38,996 nt of DNA from Brevibacterium sp. p3-SID960 (GTDB taxonomy: Bacteria > Actinomycetota > Actinomycetes > Actinomycetales > Brevibacteriaceae). The notes below the pieces were generated by a model. That model had not been told where the DNA came from. It saw nothing but the letters and a program-made list of their open reading frames with translations, and made no database searches. Shown here piece after piece: positions 8,216-17,515 of this stretch. A program made the translations under genes and the position numbers. How positions within the stretch are numbered: position 1 is the stretch's first letter; each line of letters starts with the position of its first letter. Location: contig NZ_JALXKS010000032.1 of NCBI RefSeq assembly GCF_025144725.1, positions 1-38,996 on the forward strand, given 5' to 3'.

Positions 8216-9898
8216 ATGTCCCTGACCGTTCCCGAGGCGGTCGACGCCTTCGGTGACGAAGGCGCGATCCTCGTGCAGTCCCGCATGCGCTCACCGGCTG
8301 CGATCACCCAGGTGCTGAGTACGGGCGACCCGCTGCCCAAGACACGGGCATCCAGTGGGGACTCCGCGCCAGCCGGTTCCCGGATCCTGCTCACCGCTTC
8401 TGAGGCCGAGTTGGCCGCCGCAGTGGAATCCGCCGGTTCAGCTGAAGCGCTGCGCTCAGCTGGCATACGCGCGGTTGTCATCTGCGGATCTCCGCTGGCA
8501 GGCCCTGGGGTCGTTGCCGCTGAAGCATCAGAGGAGACCGGGGCCTCGCTGTTCACTCAGCTGAGCCAGCGCGACATCAGCGTGCTGGTGTTCACCGGCG
8601 GCATCGATGCGGCAGCGGCCCGGCTGTATCGCGCGATCGCCGATGCAGCCGCGGCCGAGACCGAGCGGCTGGCGATCATGCAGCAGCTGCTGAGCGCCGC
8701 CGACGCCGACGATCCGCTCGCCTCCCTCGTGCGGGTGATGGCAAGGCTGTGCGACGGGTCGGCGATGGTCTTCGATGACAGTCGCGCGCTGCTGCACGCC
8801 GCTGGCGCCGGGCCGGTCAAGCTCATCGCCGCACACCTGGCGGAATCGGCGCATGCCGCCGACGGCATGTTCGCCGTCGGCCGCTGGAGCGTTGCCGCTG
8901 ACCGCATCCGCGTGCGCACCCACACCTATCACCTCGTCCTCGCCTCGCACGACAGCGCCCGCCTGCGCACCACCTCGGCGACGGTGTTCGAGACCCTGCG
9001 CTCGATCCTCGGATCCTTCGGCGCCGTCGAGGGGTTCGCCCGCACTCAGCAGGTCGTCAGCTCCGCGGCGCTGCTGCGCGAGCTCGAACTCGGCATCTCC
9101 GTGGGTGCCGAACAGCGCAGCTGGCAGCGCATGGCCGAACTCGGCTTCACGCCGTATTCCGATCTGCACTTCGTCATCTGTGCAAGCACCTCCGGCGCCG
9201 TCTTCACCCGCTCGGACCTCGACGCGATCCTCGCGCCCGTCCACACGCCCAGCACCTCCAGCGAGCGCGACTCCCCAGCAGCACCGGCTCTGCCGATGCT
9301 CGCGATCGAATCGGCCCGCTTCGGGGACCAGGACCCGGGCATGCGCCTGCTGATCCCGGCCGAGAATGCAGCTGAGGGGCTCATGATCGGCCTCGAGCGG
9401 GTTCCCGGCCGGTTCGTCGCCGCTGTCTCCGAACGCTTCAGCCAGCTCTCTGCGCTGCCGGAGATCGCCCGTGCCACTGAGACCGCCCTGCGCTTGGCCC
9501 GCCGCAACGCGATGTCAGCCAACGGCACCGCTGATCGGGAGGGGGCCACCGCCTCGGCAAGGGTGGTCCGGGTCGATGAGCTCGACCCGCTCGAATGGCT
9601 GCTCGCCGGGGCGACGAGCCTGCGCGACCGCTCGGTGCTGGCCGGATACGCGACCGAACTGCGCACCCGGCCCGAGCTGTTGGAGACGCTGCTGAGCTAT
9701 CTGGCCGCAGACCTGACGATCAACCGCGCTGCTGCCGATCTTGCGATCCACCCCAACACGCTGCGCTACCGGCTCACCCGCATCGAAGAGCTGCTGGGCG
9801 GGGCGCTGTCAGACCCGCTCGTCATCGCCAATCTGTGCCTGGCATTCCATTCCGAACTGCTGGGGCGGCGCTCTTCGGCGCGGGCTGAGGCGGAATAG
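8216..9898 (+). CDS. PucR/CdaR-type transcriptional regulator
   Basis: A 560-residue regulator with the C-terminal PucR-type HTH (LLETLLSYLAADLTINRAA through AIHPNTLRYRLTRIEELLG), preceded by a CdaR GGDEF-like region and a long N-terminal sensory part. I chose ATG 8216 because GGAAGGAGG stands directly before it. The same frame stays open to 8075, but that would overlap the divergent promoter region and lacks a ribosome site. It is transcribed away from hyuA across a shared control region, the classic arrangement for a pathway regulator of hyuAB. PucR-type proteins commonly sense purine or amino acid breakdown intermediates. The effector here is unknown. Confidence 0.88.
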   Translation: MSLTVPEAVDAFGDEGAILVQSRMRSPAAITQVLSTGDPLPKTRASSGDSAPAGSRILLTASEAELAAAVESAGSAEALRSAGIRAVVICGSPLAGPGVVAAEASEETGASLFTQLSQRDISVLVFTGGIDAAAARLYRAIADAAAAETERLAIMQQLLSAADADDPLASLVRVMARLCDGSAMVFDDSRALLHAAGAGPVKLIAAHLAESAHAADGMFAVGRWSVAADRIRVRTHTYHLVLASHDSARLRTTSATVFETLRSILGSFGAVEGFARTQQVVSSAALLRELELGISVGAEQRSWQRMAELGFTPYSDLHFVICASTSGAVFTRSDLDAILAPVHTPSTSSERDSPAAPALPMLAIESARFGDQDPGMRLLIPAENAAEGLMIGLERVPGRFVAAVSERFSQLSALPEIARATETALRLARRNAMSANGTADREGATASARVVRVDELDPLEWLLAGATSLRDRSVLAGYATELRTRPELLETLLSYLAADLTINRAAADLAIHPNTLRYRLTRIEELLGGALSDPLVIANLCLAFHSELLGRRSSARAEAE

Positions 9899-9905
9899 GG
9901 CAGGA

Positions 9906-11513
9906 TCAACGCTGCGAGCGCCACCACAGCAGCGCCATCAGCAGCGCAGCGCGGGATTCGGCATCTGCGAGCGAGACGCCGAGTCGCTTCTCCAGGCGCC
10001 GAGTGCGGTCATAGACGACTGGGCGGCTGATGCCCAGCTTGGTTGCCACCTCGGTCTTGTTCCCAGCAGCCAACACATAGGTCTGGAGGAAGTCGAGTGC
10101 CGCATGGTCAGGTGCCGAAGACGCGTCTGCGCCGGTGCCGAGCAGCGGTGCCAGCTCGCTTTCGGCGAAGACGCGCATCCGCGCATCATCGGCCAGGCCG
10201 GCGATGAGGCCGTTGAGCCGCAGATCGGCGAACCGGTAGAAGGGCCGCTCGCGCACCGACATCCCTGCGGCGATCCGGGCAGTCTCGACCGCTGTCTCCA
10301 GATCCCTGCCCGCGGCGAGGACTCCGTGGCGTGGTGGGCCCACTCCGATCGTGATCGACCGGTTCAGATTGACTGACAAGGTACGGCTGAGCTCGCTGAG
10401 GAGCGCATCCACTGCATCGGTGGGGAAGCCCACCAGGGCGACGACGGTGCCGTAGCGCCATGTGCCGGTCAGAGCGGAGAGGCCCAGGCTTCGGCTGACG
10501 GCGATGAGCTCGCTGCGGATGCGGCGCTCTTCGAGCTGGTAATCGGAGAGCTCGACTCCAGCGGCATCCGAGACGTCGGCCGTGTGCAGTGCCACAGCGG
10601 CGTATGCCACTGATCGGCTCATCCCGTATCGCTGCGATCGCAGCGCAGCGACCTGGTCCGTCATCTGCGTGTGCGTCGAAAGTTCGCCGAGGAAGCGGTC
10701 GGTGGCGTCGAGCAGCAGGTCCCGCTGATGCTGGGTCGCCATCCGCACGAGGGTGATGGCCTGGCCGGCGCGCTCGAGCACCTCGGCAACGTAGCGGTCG
10801 GTCGGGTCTGCGAAGGGGGCGGCGAGTCTGCCCCACCGGTTCTGCTTCATGCCGACGGGCACCGCCCGGCCGCTGTGGAGCGGCCACTCGTCGAAGAGCT
10901 CGGCCTCGGTCATGTCGCGCACCTCGAAACTCAGGATGCGATGGGCGGCGTCTTCGAGGATGACTGAGGTGTTGAGCAGGTCGCTGGTCGTCTCGACGAT
11001 CTTCGCCTCGTCCGCCCCGCTGATGCTGAGCTCGGTGAACACCTCATGCACTTCGCGCGTGCGTTCGATCCACTCCAGGTGCTCGGCGATGAGCAGGCGG
11101 TGGGCTGCCTGGGTGATGCGGGCGAACCGGACCCGTTCTGTCAGCGCGATGACGGGGATCTGGAGGCCGACGCTCGCTGCGCGCAGCACCTCGAGCGACG
11201 CCGCGTCCGGTTCATCGCCCTCTGTGACGATCTCGACTGCGAACGCCGCGGCGCCGGCCTTCTCCAGACGCAGGAGGAACGCGCGGGTGCGATCGACGCT
11301 GAGCCGGAACGCCGGTCCGCTCGACAGCAGGAACTCCCCGCCTTCCAACAGGGAGGCGACGTCCTCGGTCTCAGCGATGTGGACCCACCGCACTGCCGCG
11401 TCAAGCCGGTTCTCACCGGAGAGGACGGTCAGCTGCGTTCGCTCAAGCTCGGGCACCGACAGCACCGTGCGGACGGTGACTCCCTCGCGGCCCGTCCCGA
11501 TCAGCGGGTTCAC
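9906..11513 (-). CDS. PucR-family transcriptional regulator
   Basis: A 535-residue regulator. It has an N-terminal PucR domain (VLSVPELERTQLTVLSG, then VRWVHIAETEDVASLLEGGEFLLSSG), a central GGDEF-like region and a C-terminal HTH (LDFLQTYVLAAGNKTEVATK to RPVVYDRTRRLEKRLGV). The start is GTG 11513, with a weak AGAGCCCGAA ribosome site. It converges on the other PucR-type gene with only 7 bp between the stops, and diverges from the dehydrogenase gene at 11713. It is therefore a likely regulator of the dehydrogenase/aminotransferase/symporter run. Two PucR-type proteins tail to tail next to an IclR gene is dense control for one cluster. Confidence 0.9.
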   Translation of the reverse strand: MNPLIGTGREGVTVRTVLSVPELERTQLTVLSGENRLDAAVRWVHIAETEDVASLLEGGEFLLSSGPAFRLSVDRTRAFLLRLEKAGAAAFAVEIVTEGDEPDAASLEVLRAASVGLQIPVIALTERVRFARITQAAHRLLIAEHLEWIERTREVHEVFTELSISGADEAKIVETTSDLLNTSVILEDAAHRILSFEVRDMTEAELFDEWPLHSGRAVPVGMKQNRWGRLAAPFADPTDRYVAEVLERAGQAITLVRMATQHQRDLLLDATDRFLGELSTHTQMTDQVAALRSQRYGMSRSVAYAAVALHTADVSDAAGVELSDYQLEERRIRSELIAVSRSLGLSALTGTWRYGTVVALVGFPTDAVDALLSELSRTLSVNLNRSITIGVGPPRHGVLAAGRDLETAVETARIAAGMSVRERPFYRFADLRLNGLIAGLADDARMRVFAESELAPLLGTGADASSAPDHAALDFLQTYVLAAGNKTEVATKLGISRPVVYDRTRRLEKRLGVSLADAESRAALLMALLWWRSQR

Positions 11514-11712
11514 TTCGGGCTCTGCTGGCAGGACAGATGAGAGCGCATGCCCTCAGTTTACAGTCTGTCATGGTTCTGTGTGCGAGGTTGACAGGCCGTC
11601 CAGTGTGCGCGGCGTCTGTGCGCGTGATACTGGCATCGAATATTGTGGGGTCGATCACGCCGGTGTCGTCGGTTCGCAGAACCCCGCATCTTCACATCAG
11701 GGAGAGGTTTCG
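11514..11712. promoter_or_regulatory. Divergent promoter region between PucR-type gene and dehydrogenase gene
   Basis: About 200 bp with no gene. It must hold promoters for both directions. A TTGACA hexamer occurs at about 11588 on the plus strand, but I see no convincing -10 box at normal spacing. The start of the dehydrogenase gene is served by GGGAGAGG. Confidence 0.45.
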
Positions 11713-13206
11713 ATGGAGACTCTGGCACATTGGATCAACGGCAGCGCGGTGACCGAAGGCGACAGTGCGCGCACCGCTGACATCGTCAATCCGGCAACGG
11801 GCGTCGTCTCAGGCCGCGTGCCCCTGGCTGACGCCGAGCGGACGCAGCAGGCGATCGCCGCCGCCAGTGACGCGTTCCCTGCCTGGCGGGACACCTCGCT
11901 GTCGAAGCGAACCGCAGTGCTGTTCGCCTTCCGGGAGCTGCTGAACGCGCGCAAGGAGGAGCTCGCCGAGATCATCACCGCCGAACAGGGCAAGGTGCTC
12001 GCCGACGCGCTCGGTGAGATCAGCCGCGGCCAAGAGGTCGTCGAGTTCGCCTGCGGCATGCCGCACCTGCTCAAAGGCGGTCACACGGAGAACGCCTCGG
12101 CTGCCGTCGACGTCCACTCGGTGCGTCAGCCAGTCGGTGTGTCTGCGATCATCTCGCCATTCAACTTCCCCGCCATGGTGCCGATGTGGTTCTTCCCGGT
12201 GGCCATCGCCGCCGGCAACACCGTCGTGCTCAAGCCTTCGGAGAAGGACCCCTCGGCTGCGAACTGGATGGCCGAGCTGTGGAAGGAGGCAGGGCTTCCC
12301 GACGGCGTCTTCAACGTCGTGCACGGCGGCAAAGAATCCGTCGACACGCTCCTGTGCGATGAGCGCGTGGCATCTGTGTCGTTCGTCGGTTCGACACCCA
12401 TCGCCAAGCACGTCTACGAAACTGCGACCTCGCACGGCAAGCGTGTGCAGGCGCTCGGGGGCGCGAAGAACCATATGCTCGTGCTGCCTGATGCTGACCT
12501 CGACATCACCGCCGACGCCGCTGTCAACGCCGGGTACGGCGCAGCTGGCGAGCGGTGTATGGCGATCTCGGTCGTCGTGGCAGTCGAGGACATCGCCGAT
12601 GAGCTCGTCGCAAAGATCGCCGAGCGAACCCGCTCCCTGAAGGTCGGCGACGGCACCCGGGGCACCGATATGGGCCCGCTGGTCACCGTCGAGCACCGCA
12701 ACAAGGTCGCCGGTTACATCGACGCCGGGGTGGAGGCTGGAGCAACGCTCGTCGTCGACGGCCGCGAAGGCGACGTCGACGCTGACTCCGCCGACGCCTT
12801 CCTCAACCCGACGCTGTTCGACAACGTCTCACCGGATATGTCGATCTATCAGGACGAGATCTTCGGGCCCGTCCTCAGCGTCGTGCGCGTGAAGTCCTAC
12901 GACGAGGGCCTGGCCCTCATCAACGACAATAAGTACGGCAACGGCACCGCCATCTTCACCAACAACGGCGGGGCGGCCCGCCGATTCGAGAATGAGGTCC
13001 AGGTCGGAATGGTCGGTGTGAATGTGCCGATCCCAGTGCCGATGGCCTACTACAGCTTCGGCGGCTGGAAGAGTTCCCTGTTCGGCGACACCCACGCACA
13101 CGGAGCTGAGGGCGTGCACTTCTTCACCCGCGGCAAGGTCATCACCAAGCGCTGGCAGGACCCCAGCCAGCTCGGCATCAACCTGGGATTCCCGACCAAC
13201 GGCTGA
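11713..13206 (+). CDS. mmsA: CoA-acylating methylmalonate-semialdehyde dehydrogenase type aldehyde dehydrogenase
   Basis: A 497-residue aldehyde dehydrogenase. The catalytic Cys282 lies in GERCMAI, the sequence typical of the CoA-acylating MmsA/IolA group. QALGGAKNHMLVLPDADLD and the ending FGGWKSSLFGDTHAHG support the same group. These enzymes turn (methyl)malonate semialdehyde into propionyl- or acetyl-CoA with loss of CO2, and serve valine, inositol, beta-alanine and thymine breakdown. The start ATG 11713 follows GGGAGAGG; the frame is open far upstream but antisense to the PucR gene. The aminotransferase begins 44 bp downstream, so the pair probably converts an omega- or beta-amino acid to an acyl-CoA. 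The symbol reflects family membership. Confidence 0.88.
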   Translation: METLAHWINGSAVTEGDSARTADIVNPATGVVSGRVPLADAERTQQAIAAASDAFPAWRDTSLSKRTAVLFAFRELLNARKEELAEIITAEQGKVLADALGEISRGQEVVEFACGMPHLLKGGHTENASAAVDVHSVRQPVGVSAIISPFNFPAMVPMWFFPVAIAAGNTVVLKPSEKDPSAANWMAELWKEAGLPDGVFNVVHGGKESVDTLLCDERVASVSFVGSTPIAKHVYETATSHGKRVQALGGAKNHMLVLPDADLDITADAAVNAGYGAAGERCMAISVVVAVEDIADELVAKIAERTRSLKVGDGTRGTDMGPLVTVEHRNKVAGYIDAGVEAGATLVVDGREGDVDADSADAFLNPTLFDNVSPDMSIYQDEIFGPVLSVVRVKSYDEGLALINDNKYGNGTAIFTNNGGAARRFENEVQVGMVGVNVPIPVPMAYYSFGGWKSSLFGDTHAHGAEGVHFFTRGKVITKRWQDPSQLGINLGFPTNG

Positions 13207-13250
13207 TCACCGCGCCGGACACCCAGCCAGCAGCTTCAAAGGAGAAAACC

Positions 13251-14660
13251 ATGACAGACCGGAACCTCACCACCAGCGACCAGACGCAGGAGGCAGGCAG
13301 CCGTCCGTACACCCAGGACGATCTGGACCGGGCCCGGCGCGGCAAGGAGCTCGACCGCAGGCACGTCTTCCATTCGTGGTCCGCCCAGGACAAGATCGAC
13401 CCGATGGCAGTCGCAGCCGCCCAGGGATCTCGGCTGTGGGACGCTGATGGCAACGAGTACATCGACTTCTCCTCGCAGCTGGTCAACACCAACATCGGCC
13501 ACCAGCATCCGACGGTCGTCAAGGCGATCCAGGATCAGGCAGCCCGCCTGTGCACGATCGCGCCCTCGCACGCGAACGATGCCCGCTCCGAGGCCGCCCG
13601 GCTCATCAGCGAATTGGCGCCCGAGGGTCTCAACAGCGTGTTCTTCACCAACGGCGGTGCTGACGCGAACGAGCATGCTGTGCGCATGGCTCGCCTGCAC
13701 ACCGGCCGTCAGAAGGTGCTCACCGCCTACCGCAGCTTCCACGGCGGCACCACACTGGCGGTCAACCTCACCGGTGACCCGCGTCGCTTCGCCAACGACA
13801 CCCCTGGTGCAGGCGTCGTGCACTTCATGCCGGCCTACACCTACCGTTCGTACTTCGGCTCAGCCGACGAGACCGAAGAGACCGAACGCGCCCTGCGCCA
13901 CCTCGAAGACATGATCGTGCTCGAGGGACCCCAGAACATCGCGGCCGTCATGCTCGAGTCGATTCCCGGCACCGCCGGCATCTACACCCCGCCGCCGGGG
14001 TACCTCGCAGGCGTCCGGGAGCTGACCCGCAAGTACGGAATCATGTACATCGCCGACGAGGTGATGGCCGGATTCGGCCGCGCCGGTGAGTGGTTCGCCA
14101 TCGACCACTGGGGCGTGACGCCCGATCTCATCACCTTCGCCAAGGGCGTGAACTCAGGTTACGTACCCCTCGGCGGCGTCATCATGTCCGACGAGATCCG
14201 CCAGACATTCTCTGAGCGCGCATACCCCGGCGGGCTCACCTACTCCGGGCACCCGCTGGCCACAGCAGCAGCGGTCGCCACCATCAACGCCATGCGCGAT
14301 GAAGCGATGGTGGAGAACGCCAAGCGGCTCGGAGCAGAAGTCATCGGCCCGTACCTGGAGAAGATCGAAGCCAACCACCCGTCCGTCGGCGAAGTGCGCG
14401 GCATGGGCTGCTTCTGGGCCATCGAGCTGGTGGCCAACGCCGAGACGCGTGAACCGCTGGCCGCCTACGGCGGCTCATCGGAGGCGATGGACCGCGTGAC
14501 CGCAGAGATCAAGAAGAACGGCGTCCTGCCGTTCACCAACTTCAACCGCATCCACGTCGTTCCACCGCTCAACACCCCCGATGACGAGGTGCTGGAGGGC
14601 CTGAACGTCATCGACCGAGCTCTCGACATCGCAGACGAATACGTCGAGCGGGTTCATTGA
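13251..14660 (+). CDS. Class III PLP-dependent omega-aminotransferase
   Basis: A 469-residue class III aminotransferase. The cofactor-binding Asp269 lies in IADEVMAGFG and the Schiff-base Lys298 in ITFAKGVNSG. NGGADANEHAVRMAR and the YSGHPLA motif are in place. The start ATG 13251 follows AAAGGAGAAAA. This family moves the amino group of omega- or beta-amino acids (beta-alanine, 3-aminoisobutyrate, GABA, polyamines) or of amines to pyruvate or 2-oxoglutarate. Its partner directly upstream would oxidise the semialdehyde product. A beta-alanine/3-aminoisobutyrate-type substrate fits the MmsA-type dehydrogenase best, but this is inference from pairing. Confidence 0.88.
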   Translation: MTDRNLTTSDQTQEAGSRPYTQDDLDRARRGKELDRRHVFHSWSAQDKIDPMAVAAAQGSRLWDADGNEYIDFSSQLVNTNIGHQHPTVVKAIQDQAARLCTIAPSHANDARSEAARLISELAPEGLNSVFFTNGGADANEHAVRMARLHTGRQKVLTAYRSFHGGTTLAVNLTGDPRRFANDTPGAGVVHFMPAYTYRSYFGSADETEETERALRHLEDMIVLEGPQNIAAVMLESIPGTAGIYTPPPGYLAGVRELTRKYGIMYIADEVMAGFGRAGEWFAIDHWGVTPDLITFAKGVNSGYVPLGGVIMSDEIRQTFSERAYPGGLTYSGHPLATAAAVATINAMRDEAMVENAKRLGAEVIGPYLEKIEANHPSVGEVRGMGCFWAIELVANAETREPLAAYGGSSEAMDRVTAEIKKNGVLPFTNFNRIHVVPPLNTPDDEVLEGLNVIDRALDIADEYVERVH

Positions 14661-14802
14661 GATCCCGCGGCAGTCTGTGCGTGACTGGGATATGAGCGAT
14701 AGACATGAGTCGATGGCCGCAGTCTCCAGCCGCTGGCCGGTGACGGTACACGGGTGCGTGAGCGCGCTCGACTGACTCAGCCCTCAAGACGGAAGGAACC
14801 CG

Positions 14803-14982
14803 ATGTTCGGTTTGCCAATGGCGACAATCCTCATCATTGTCGGCATCCCACTGCTGTGGATCGCCTACACACTCATCTTCTTCTTCAGCACCCGCGGCTG
14901 GAGCCGGGAGGATGTCGAGCTGCCCGATGACGCCGATGGTGCCGCACCCGGTGCGCGTCCGGCCGCCGGGGGTGTCTCATGA
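14803..14982 (+). CDS. Small membrane protein, symporter accessory subunit
   Basis: A 59-residue protein with one N-terminal transmembrane helix (ATILIIVGIPLLWIAYTLIFF) and a short polar tail ending in acidic and Pro/Ala/Gly residues. It follows GGAAGGAACCC. Its stop overlaps the symporter start in ATGA (14979-14982), so the two are translationally coupled. Short single-helix proteins encoded just ahead of sodium:solute symporters are a known accessory type. The function is probably assembly or stability of the transporter; this is inference from context. Confidence 0.75.
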   Translation: MFGLPMATILIIVGIPLLWIAYTLIFFFSTRGWSREDVELPDDADGAAPGARPAAGGVS

Positions 14983-16598
14983 GCATCGAAGTCATCTTCC
15001 TCATCGTCTACTTCGTCGCGATGGCCGGGATCGGTCTGTGGTCGGTGCGCGCCGGCTCGAAGGACGAAGAGGGCTTCCTGCTCGGCGGGCGCAGCCTCGG
15101 CCCGGCAGTCACCGCCCTGCGCCTGCAGTCATCGTCGATGTCGGGCTACATGTTCCAGGGTGCAGGCTCGCTCGGCTACACCAACGGCTACTTCGGCCTC
15201 TGGTACGCCATGGGCGACATCGGCGGCGGCGTGCTCAACCTGTCCGTCCTCGGCCGTCGGATGCGCAAACTCTCGCAGATGCTCGGCTCTCTCACGTCGA
15301 TCGAATACCTCGAACACCGCTACCCGTCGGCCTGGACGCGTGCGATCGCAGCACCCATCGGCCTCGGCTGCATGTTCATGTAGGTGCTCTCGCAGTTCAT
15401 CGCCGGCGGTCAGGGCCTGGAGATGATCACCGGCATCCCCTTCCAGTGGGCCATGCTCGTCGCCATCGGCGTCATCGTGCTCTACACGTTCCTCGGCGGC
15501 TACCTCGCTGTGGCCTACACCGACTTCGTGCAGGCCATCGTCATGGTCATCGGCATGCTGTGGATCCTCATCGGCACGCTCATCGCCGTCGGCGGCCTGA
15601 CTGCCGGAAACGAGGCAGTCGCTGAGATCAATCCGAATCTTCTGACGATGTGGGGCCCCGAAGGCTTCGAATCCGTCAAGTGGGGACTCGTCATCGGTGC
15701 GCTGCTGATCTTCTCGATCGGCTACATGGGCTACCCGCACGTCAACGTCAGCCACATGGCGATGAAGAAGCCCTCCGTTGCCCGCACCGCAGCGTTGTAC
15801 TCGACCGGGTTCAACCTGCTCTTCGTCCCGGCGCCCTACCTCGTCGGCGTCATGGCGCTGGTGCTGCTGCCGAACCTGGCGAACCCGGAGATGGCGGTCT
15901 TCGGCGTGGCAGAGCTCGTGCTGCCGAACTTCGCCGTCGGCATCGTGATGGCTGCCATCATGGCCGCGATCATGTCGACCGCTGACGCACTGCTGCTGCA
16001 GACCGGCACGATCGCCTCGCATGATCTCTTCAAGCGCTTCATCAACCCGTCCATGACGGAAAAGCAGTCGGTGTGGGTCTCGCGGATCACCGTGCTGGCG
16101 TTTGCGATTCTGGGCTACATCATCGCCACAACCCGGGCACCGGGAATCGCTGACGTCGTGCTGTTCGCGACGACAATCCTCGGCACGGCGTTCGTGCCCG
16201 CTTATGTGGCCGCTGTCTGGTGGAAGAAGGCGAACACCGCCGGTGCCATCGCTTCGATGATCGTCGGCACGATCGTGCCGATCGTCTGGGAGCTCGGCGG
16301 TTTGACGGAGCTCACCTCCGTCGACCCGATGGCCAGTGTCGTGATCTCCGCTCTCACCCTGATCGTCGTGTCGCTGGCGACGCAGAAGGCGAACCCGGTG
16401 CCAGCCCACATTCGCGAGGTGCTCGTGGAGACGGACAAGGTCGGACCAATCCCGGCTCGCTTGGCGATGGGGCAGAACAATGTCCTCGCAGCTCAGCTGC
16501 CGGTCGCCGAAGAACAGCTCAGCGCTCCGGCCACTGGCAGCGCCGCCTCGGAGAGCACTGCAGCAGACGACCCACATGCGCGGAAGTCTGATGAGTAG
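14979..16598 (+). pseudogene. Sodium:solute symporter (SSS family) with in-frame amber codon
   Basis: The frame encodes a 539-residue SSS/PutP-type symporter with about 13 membrane helices. The family signatures are LGGYLAVAYTDFVQAIVM and STADALLLQTGTIASHDLF. A TAG at 15381-15383 (codon 135) interrupts it after GLGCMFM, and the same frame continues as VLSQFIAGGQGLEMITG without loss. Related proteins would be expected to have Gln here, so one CAG-to-TAG transition explains the lesion. A GTG follows the stop directly but lacks a ribosome site. The gene is coupled to the small membrane protein upstream and overlaps the next gene by 8 bp. It probably imported the substrate of this cluster. It could be a fresh null mutation, a suppressed codon or a sequence error. 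Confidence 0.85.
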
Positions 16599-17229
16599 TC
16601 CGAAGTCCCCACGCCGGCACGCGGGCCAGGGCGCCTCGGCCCCGGGAGCACCCCGTGCCGAGGCACCGGACTGGCAGAGTGCCGCATGTACGGCCCTCCG
16701 TCTCAACCCGACGATCACGCAATTCGAAGCCGAGGACATCGCGCGGCGGAAGATCGGCGGAGGCGCAGCTGCAGCGACGCTGGTGCACCACCCATTCTGG
16801 TCAGTGGACGTCAGCGCTCGGCGCACACGAGGACCTCGCTTCCGGATCTCCGAGCTGTGGCGCGAGAGGTCCACACCACAGCACGAGGCGGAATCCGACG
16901 GTTCGACCGTGTCGGTCATGGTGGATGCGAAGAGCGGAACCAGTCTCATCTCCAGCATCCCTATCAACGGCGTCGATGTGCCCTCACCGTGCCAGGCCCA
17001 TATGTCAGGGCCGGGGACCAATACAGCGGACAAGGCGCGTCAGCTGGTAGCCACCGCACTGCGCAAACGCTTTCGTCTGGGGATGAACTTCGACCTCTTC
17101 CCGGCAGAGCCGCGGGCGGTGTTGAAGCCGAACTGGGTCGTCGAAGCACGCCACGGCCGGCTGGCAGCGACGCTTCTTGTTGACGGTTTCGACGGTTCGT
17201 ACTGGGTGATGAATGCCGAGAAGCTCTAG
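16591..17229 (+). CDS. Hypothetical protein
   Basis: A 212-residue protein I do not recognise. The N-terminal 30 residues are polar and Pro/Ala-rich. The rest is globular with alternating hydrophobic stretches (LVHHPFWSVDVSARR, STVSVMVDAKSGTSL, LKPNWVVEARHGRLAA), and there is no signal peptide or membrane helix. ATG 16591 overlaps the end of the symporter gene by 8 bp, with GGAAG just upstream, so it belongs to the transporter operon. The overlap argues for a real gene. It might act with the transporter, but nothing in the sequence says how. Confidence 0.65.
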   Translation: MSSPKSPRRHAGQGASAPGAPRAEAPDWQSAACTALRLNPTITQFEAEDIARRKIGGGAAAATLVHHPFWSVDVSARRTRGPRFRISELWRERSTPQHEAESDGSTVSVMVDAKSGTSLISSIPINGVDVPSPCQAHMSGPGTNTADKARQLVATALRKRFRLGMNFDLFPAEPRAVLKPNWVVEARHGRLAATLLVDGFDGSYWVMNAEKL

Positions 17230-17416
17230 TTCGGCATCCGACGCAACCGAAACTGCAGCCTCACACCGCAGTGGGCGCCGCAACCCGCTGTGCCACGCCA
17301 CCCACACATCGGAAGCATCACGATTCACCCGCAGCGAGAGACTTCCGCCGGCCCTGGACGTATCCTGAAGCCACCTGCCACCTCGGCGGCCGGGAGCATC
17401 ACGGGAAGGCCCCACC

Positions 17417-17515
17417 ATGAATCCTCTGTCTCTGACCTCAAGGCTCGTCTCGGAGTTCCGCGAGATCCTCGCAGAGCGCTCCTCCCGGCTCGACAACACA
17501 CGGGAGAACCTCTGA
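17417..17515 (+). CDS. Possible 32-residue ORF upstream of a Pro-rich membrane protein
   Basis: A 32-codon frame (MNPLSLTSRLVSEFREI...) with a good GGAAGG site seven bases before the ATG. It is predicted to be an amphipathic helix. Its TGA overlaps a possible CTG start of the next frame, giving CTGA. It could be a real coupled peptide, or the displaced N-terminus of the next protein after a frameshift. Confidence 0.35.
   Translation: MNPLSLTSRLVSEFREILAERSSRLDNTRENL

Noticed and set aside
15129..17033. A 634-codon open frame on the minus strand opposite the symporter
   Set aside because: Low-complexity His/Arg/Asp-rich translation, antisense to membrane helices of the symporter; not a protein.
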